A DNA stretch of 8,123 bases from an uncultured Synergistales bacterium (GTDB taxonomy: Bacteria; Synergistota; Synergistia; Synergistales; Aminobacteriaceae): the NCBI GenBank assembly GCA_937957815.1, contig CALFXN010000596.1:1-8123 (forward strand). The letters are read 5' to 3'. The notes below the pieces were generated by a model that had not been told where the DNA came from, did not search any database, and worked only from the letters and a program-made list of their open reading frames with translations. Below are positions 5,655 through 8,123 of the stretch, piece after piece (position 1 is the stretch's first letter; each line of letters starts with the position of its first letter). Position numbers and translations under genes: made by a program.

Positions 5655-7745
5655 CTACGGAAGTGGGAAATGCCCCCACATCGGAGTGCCTATGAAGAAC
5701 CCTATCTTGAAATCGTTCTCGTCATTATAGAGGAACATGAGCCGCGCATCGAGGAACTTCCCGGGGACGGAGAAGGAAATTCCAGTCTCCCAGAGGTTCC
5801 GGATGCGGTCGCCTTCGTCGTTCCACGCGTACCCCATGCCGCCGAAGAGCTCGGCCATGAGGCTCCCCCACCAGCTCTTGATGTAGACGCGGCGGAACGC
5901 GACGTTCCACCACGCCATGAATTCGGCCTCGATCGGGCGTCCGGCGTAACTGTACAGCTCCTGCGCGGCGCCGAGATATACCGCGTGCCCCGGCGTTTTC
6001 AGATCTCCTTCGGCGAATCCCGCCCGCAGGTAGAATCGCCACTTGTCGGAGATTTGAGCCGCCTGGAAGAAGGAGAGCCGGTAGAGGACCTCGTCGTAGT
6101 CCGGCCACCAGATCTTCGCCTGAAGCGCGATTCCGTGCGTCGGGTCCGTGTCGCTGTCCATCGTGCTGTAGGTCAGGAATCCGTAGGGCCCCCACGCCGT
6201 CGTGACCTCGCCGAGTTCCCGGACGCTCTCCGCGGCGAAGCCAAGCCCCGCGTTCGCGGCACCGACGTTGAAACGCTTGACGACGCCGCCGCCGTATCGC
6301 TCCCATGTGCGGAGACGCGCGTTCTGGGGGCTGACCTCCCAGCTCTGGCCGGAGAGAAGGACCTCCCACGACTTGTCTTCCTCGGGATCCGTCAGGTAGC
6401 TGACCTCGACGCCCCACTGCTCCCCGATTTTCAGCGTCGTGCGGAGCAGGTCTCCGTCGTTGATGAGGTTTCTCGCGACGCCGTTGAGATAGATCCAGCG
6501 ATACGGATGAAGATTCGTCGTGAACCCGCCGACGTTGATCTCATAGGCGGACTTGCGCTGAACCTTCATGACGACCACGGTCCCGCCGTTTTCCTTTTCG
6601 AGGTAGTAGTCCACGGCCTGGATGTCGGTACGCTTCCCGAGGTCCATCCCCGCCTTGATGACGTCGAGCTCGCTCGGCGGCTTGCCGATCCAGGGAGAAT
6701 ACTGCTGTCGGAGAGATACGGCCATCGCCGGAGACACCCCTTCGATCCGGACGTCGCTCACAGGGGGAACGGGGCGCTCCTCGCGGTGCGGCGCCGGAGG
6801 GGCCGAAGCGAGAAGCCTCTCGATTTCGGGCATCTTCTGCATCGCGAGGGTCCTGCCGTTCTCGACGACCTTTAGCGCGCTCTTTGTCTCGAACATCGCG
6901 ACGCCGCGGACATCCGGCGTTATGAGGACATCGGCGGCCGTCTTCTCGACAGCGACGTTCGACGCCGTGAAGATCGTCGTCGTCTGATCGATCACGTCGA
7001 GGAGCGAGTGGAGGTTTTCCTTCGACCGCGGAGAGCTCGTCACGACGACGGCGATTACGGGATATCCGGGGAAGAGCTCCTTCGCCGTGAAGACCGGCAG
7101 GTTCGACACGAGCCCTCCGTCGACGAGGAGTTTCCCTCCGATGGACCACGGCTCGAAGAGGATCGGAATTGACATCGAAGCCCGCATGGCCGACGCCAGA
7201 CTGCCGCTGCGAAGGACGACCTTCTGGCCGGTTTCGAGATCCGTCGCGACCGCGGCGTACGGGATCGGGAGGTCGTCGAAATCGACGATCCGGACGCGCG
7301 ACGCGAGCTGCGCGAAACGTTCGAGGAGCTTGACGCCAGTCAACCCCCCCAGAGGCCCCGTCACGTTCCCGGCCTTGTCCATATACGCCCACGGGATCTG
7401 GTTGAGCCGCGCATCGGAATCCCCGCTCGGGACGAATATGGGCGTCGCCTGTTCCGACATGAGGTTCCCGAGGTCGAGCGTCTCGATGACTTCGAGAATC
7501 TCTTCAGGTTTATACCCGCTCGCGGCAAGTCCGCCGATGATCGATCCCATGCTCGTCCCGACGATGCCGACGATGGGGATATCCTTCTCGGCCAACGCCT
7601 GGAGCACACCGATGTGCGCCAGCCCCCGCATCGCTCCGCCGGAAAGGACGAGCACGATTCCTCCCCTGTGTTCCGCTCCCGCGCACGCCGTCGTCAGCAG
7701 CACAAGGAAGAGCGCACATACGGAACTCACGATCTTCTTTTTCAT
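5655..7745 (-). CDS. Patatin-like phospholipase with POTRA and outer-membrane barrel (type Vd autotransporter)
   Basis: A 696-residue secreted lipid acyl hydrolase of the PlpD (Pseudomonas) / FplA (Fusobacterium) architecture, in which the barrel carries its own phospholipase domain to the cell surface. Residues 1-25 are a signal peptide (MKKK, hydrophobic core, then A-C-A-G-A); Cys21 after LTTA is a weak, non-canonical lipobox. The patatin domain (about 28-310) has oxyanion loop SGGAMRG (35-41), nucleophile elbow GTSMG (Ser65) and catalytic Asp209 in VDGGLVSNLP, so the Ser-Asp dyad is complete. A proline-rich linker (about 314-329) leads to one POTRA-like domain (about 329-398), then about 300 residues of alternating, aromatic-rich strands forming a surface-antigen (Omp85-like) barrel ending GFFIGTPMWGHFPLP. 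The ATG at 7743-7745 has TGGAGG ten bases upstream-ending (spacing nine); the frame stays open upstream, but that extension lacks a signal peptide at its front and overlaps the opposite symporter gene. It leads the run into proS and trpS. Confidence 0.92.
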   Translation of the reverse strand: MKKKIVSSVCALFLVLLTTACAGAEHRGGIVLVLSGGAMRGLAHIGVLQALAEKDIPIVGIVGTSMGSIIGGLAASGYKPEEILEVIETLDLGNLMSEQATPIFVPSGDSDARLNQIPWAYMDKAGNVTGPLGGLTGVKLLERFAQLASRVRIVDFDDLPIPYAAVATDLETGQKVVLRSGSLASAMRASMSIPILFEPWSIGGKLLVDGGLVSNLPVFTAKELFPGYPVIAVVVTSSPRSKENLHSLLDVIDQTTTIFTASNVAVEKTAADVLITPDVRGVAMFETKSALKVVENGRTLAMQKMPEIERLLASAPPAPHREERPVPPVSDVRIEGVSPAMAVSLRQQYSPWIGKPPSELDVIKAGMDLGKRTDIQAVDYYLEKENGGTVVVMKVQRKSAYEINVGGFTTNLHPYRWIYLNGVARNLINDGDLLRTTLKIGEQWGVEVSYLTDPEEDKSWEVLLSGQSWEVSPQNARLRTWERYGGGVVKRFNVGAANAGLGFAAESVRELGEVTTAWGPYGFLTYSTMDSDTDPTHGIALQAKIWWPDYDEVLYRLSFFQAAQISDKWRFYLRAGFAEGDLKTPGHAVYLGAAQELYSYAGRPIEAEFMAWWNVAFRRVYIKSWWGSLMAELFGGMGYAWNDEGDRIRNLWETGISFSVPGKFLDARLMFLYNDENDFKIGFFIGTPMWGHFPLP

Positions 7746-7803
7746 GTTCGGGGTCCTCCATATATTCCTCTCTCGTCCGAAGAATTTCATCCAGTACGAC
7801 GGC

Positions 7804-7832
7804 ATTGTATCCCACGCGCCCCATCCCCACAA
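7804..7832 (-). promoter_or_regulatory. Candidate promoter for the patatin gene
   Basis: On the minus strand: TTGTGG (7827-7832, only 3/6 to TTGACA), a 17-base spacer, and TACAAT (7804-7809, 5/6 to TATAAT). It lies about 58 bases before the ATG. The weak -35 leaves this uncertain. Confidence 0.35.
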
Positions 7833-7848
7833 GGAGCCCTTACTTCTG

Positions 7849-7877
7849 TGGACGTTTCGCAACTTTCGGTCTATACT
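7849..7877 (+). promoter_or_regulatory. Candidate promoter for the symporter gene
   Basis: TGGACG (7849-7854, 4/6 to TTGACA), a 17-base spacer, and TATACT (7872-7877, 5/6 to TATAAT). It would give a leader of about 100 bases before the TTG start of the symporter. It lies back to back with the patatin promoter, their -35 boxes 16 bases apart. Confidence 0.45.
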
Positions 7878-7909
7878 CTCCATTAAATGCAGCACACATG
7901 CTTCGAATT

Positions 7910-7960
7910 GGAGGGGTGCGATGGACTCACGATAACCTGCTGTCCGGTTAGTTTTTCTTT
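7910..7960 (+). promoter_or_regulatory. Symporter leader: mini-ORF plus weak hairpin and T-run
   Basis: GGAGGGG (7910-7916) is placed like a ribosome-binding site before ATG at 7921, which opens a four-codon ORF (M-D-S-R, stop TAA 7933-7935). The stop overlaps the left arm of a 5-bp stem, TAACC (7933-7937) with GGTTA (7946-7950), followed by GTTTTTCTTT. This resembles a small attenuator, but the stem is weak and the peptide encodes no obvious regulatory codons. Confidence 0.3.
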
Positions 7961-7986
7961 CATCTTTCAACGGGAGGTGCGTTCTT

Positions 7987-8123
7987 TTGGAAGGAAAGAA
8001 AGGCATTCCGCTCATCTGGCAGATCGCAATAGGTTTCGTCCTCGGCATCGCGGCGGGAGCGATGGTCGGCCCCTCCATCAAAGTGATCGAACCCGTCGGA
8101 AAGGTTTTCATCACTCTTCTCAA
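7987..8123 (+). CDS. Dicarboxylate/amino acid:cation symporter (DAACS family), N-terminal fragment
   Basis: Inner-membrane secondary transporter taking up acidic amino acids or C4-dicarboxylates with Na+ or H+ (GltP/GltT/DctA family). Only 45 residues are visible; the gene runs off the window. They fit the family's start: a short charged N-terminus (EGKKG), the first membrane helix with LIWQIAIGFVLGIAAGA, then IEPVGKVFITLL, equivalent to the P-x-G-d/k-x-F-x-x-L-l/i-K segment that precedes the second helix. The start is TTG at 7987-7989, nine bases after GGAGG in GGGAGGTG (7972-7979); an in-frame TAA at 7933-7935 excludes the earlier ATG and there is no other good start. Substrate cannot be told from this fragment. 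Confidence 0.88.
   Translation, partial: MEGKKGIPLIWQIAIGFVLGIAAGAMVGPSIKVIEPVGKVFITLL

Noticed and set aside
4016..5695. 559-codon plus-strand open frame over proS
   Set aside because: Antisense shadow of a clearly conserved proS; no recognisable domain and Arg/Glu/Asp-rich sequence.
7921..7989. ATG at 7921 as the true symporter start
   Set aside because: An in-frame TAA at 7933-7935 separates it from the conserved N-terminus; no evidence of a sequencing error.
7746..8123. N-terminal extension of the patatin frame to the window edge
   Set aside because: The frame is open by chance; the ATG at 7745 has a good Shine-Dalgarno and begins a proper signal peptide, while the extension overlaps the divergent promoters and the opposite symporter gene.
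46..8123. CRISPR array, insertion sequence, tRNA genes or long direct repeats
   Set aside because: None were seen on reading both strands; the window is densely packed with recognisable single-copy genes.

Overview
This window is a GC-rich stretch of bacterial chromosome at a contig end. The first 45 bases are not genomic: they match an Illumina TruSeq P7-index-Read 2 adapter, and the first gene is cut by it. The host looks like a diderm (Gram-negative) bacterium. The best support is a secreted patatin fused to a POTRA domain and an outer-membrane beta-barrel, which needs an outer membrane. The Thermus/eukaryote-like (type 3) prolyl-tRNA synthetase, the GC-rich codons and the TTG/GTG starts would suit an anaerobic lineage such as Synergistota, but that assignment is an impression from gene content, not a demonstrated placement.

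Left region (46-3015): a phosphotransferase-linked dihydroxyacetone (DHA) kinase locus. On the minus strand an XRE-cupin regulator (570-1163) is followed after 21 bases by dhaK (46-548, 3' end lost to the adapter). Divergently, on the plus strand, lies a complete PTS Enzyme I gene (1309-3015). The 145-base divergent gap holds two back-to-back sigma70-like promoters whose -35 boxes overlap in one 8-base palindrome, and an imperfect inverted repeat over the Enzyme I -10/start region. The simplest reading is that Enzyme I takes phosphate from PEP and feeds it, through an HPr/DhaM carrier not visible here, to DhaL-DhaK, with the XRE-cupin protein controlling both transcripts.

Middle region (3032-7745): a minus-strand run of three genes, transcribed in the order patatin-type Vd autotransporter (5655-7745), proS (4136-5575), trpS (3100-4101). 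It ends at a strong 13-bp intrinsic terminator. Gaps are 79 and 34 bases, so co-transcription is plausible although patatin has nothing obvious to do with the two tRNA synthetases.

Right edge (7746-8123): a 241-base divergent intergenic region with candidate promoters in both directions, a four-codon mini-ORF and a weak hairpin followed by a T-run. It leads into the TTG-started 5' end of a dicarboxylate/amino acid:cation symporter that runs off the window. No tRNA, rRNA, CRISPR array, insertion sequence or large repeat was seen.
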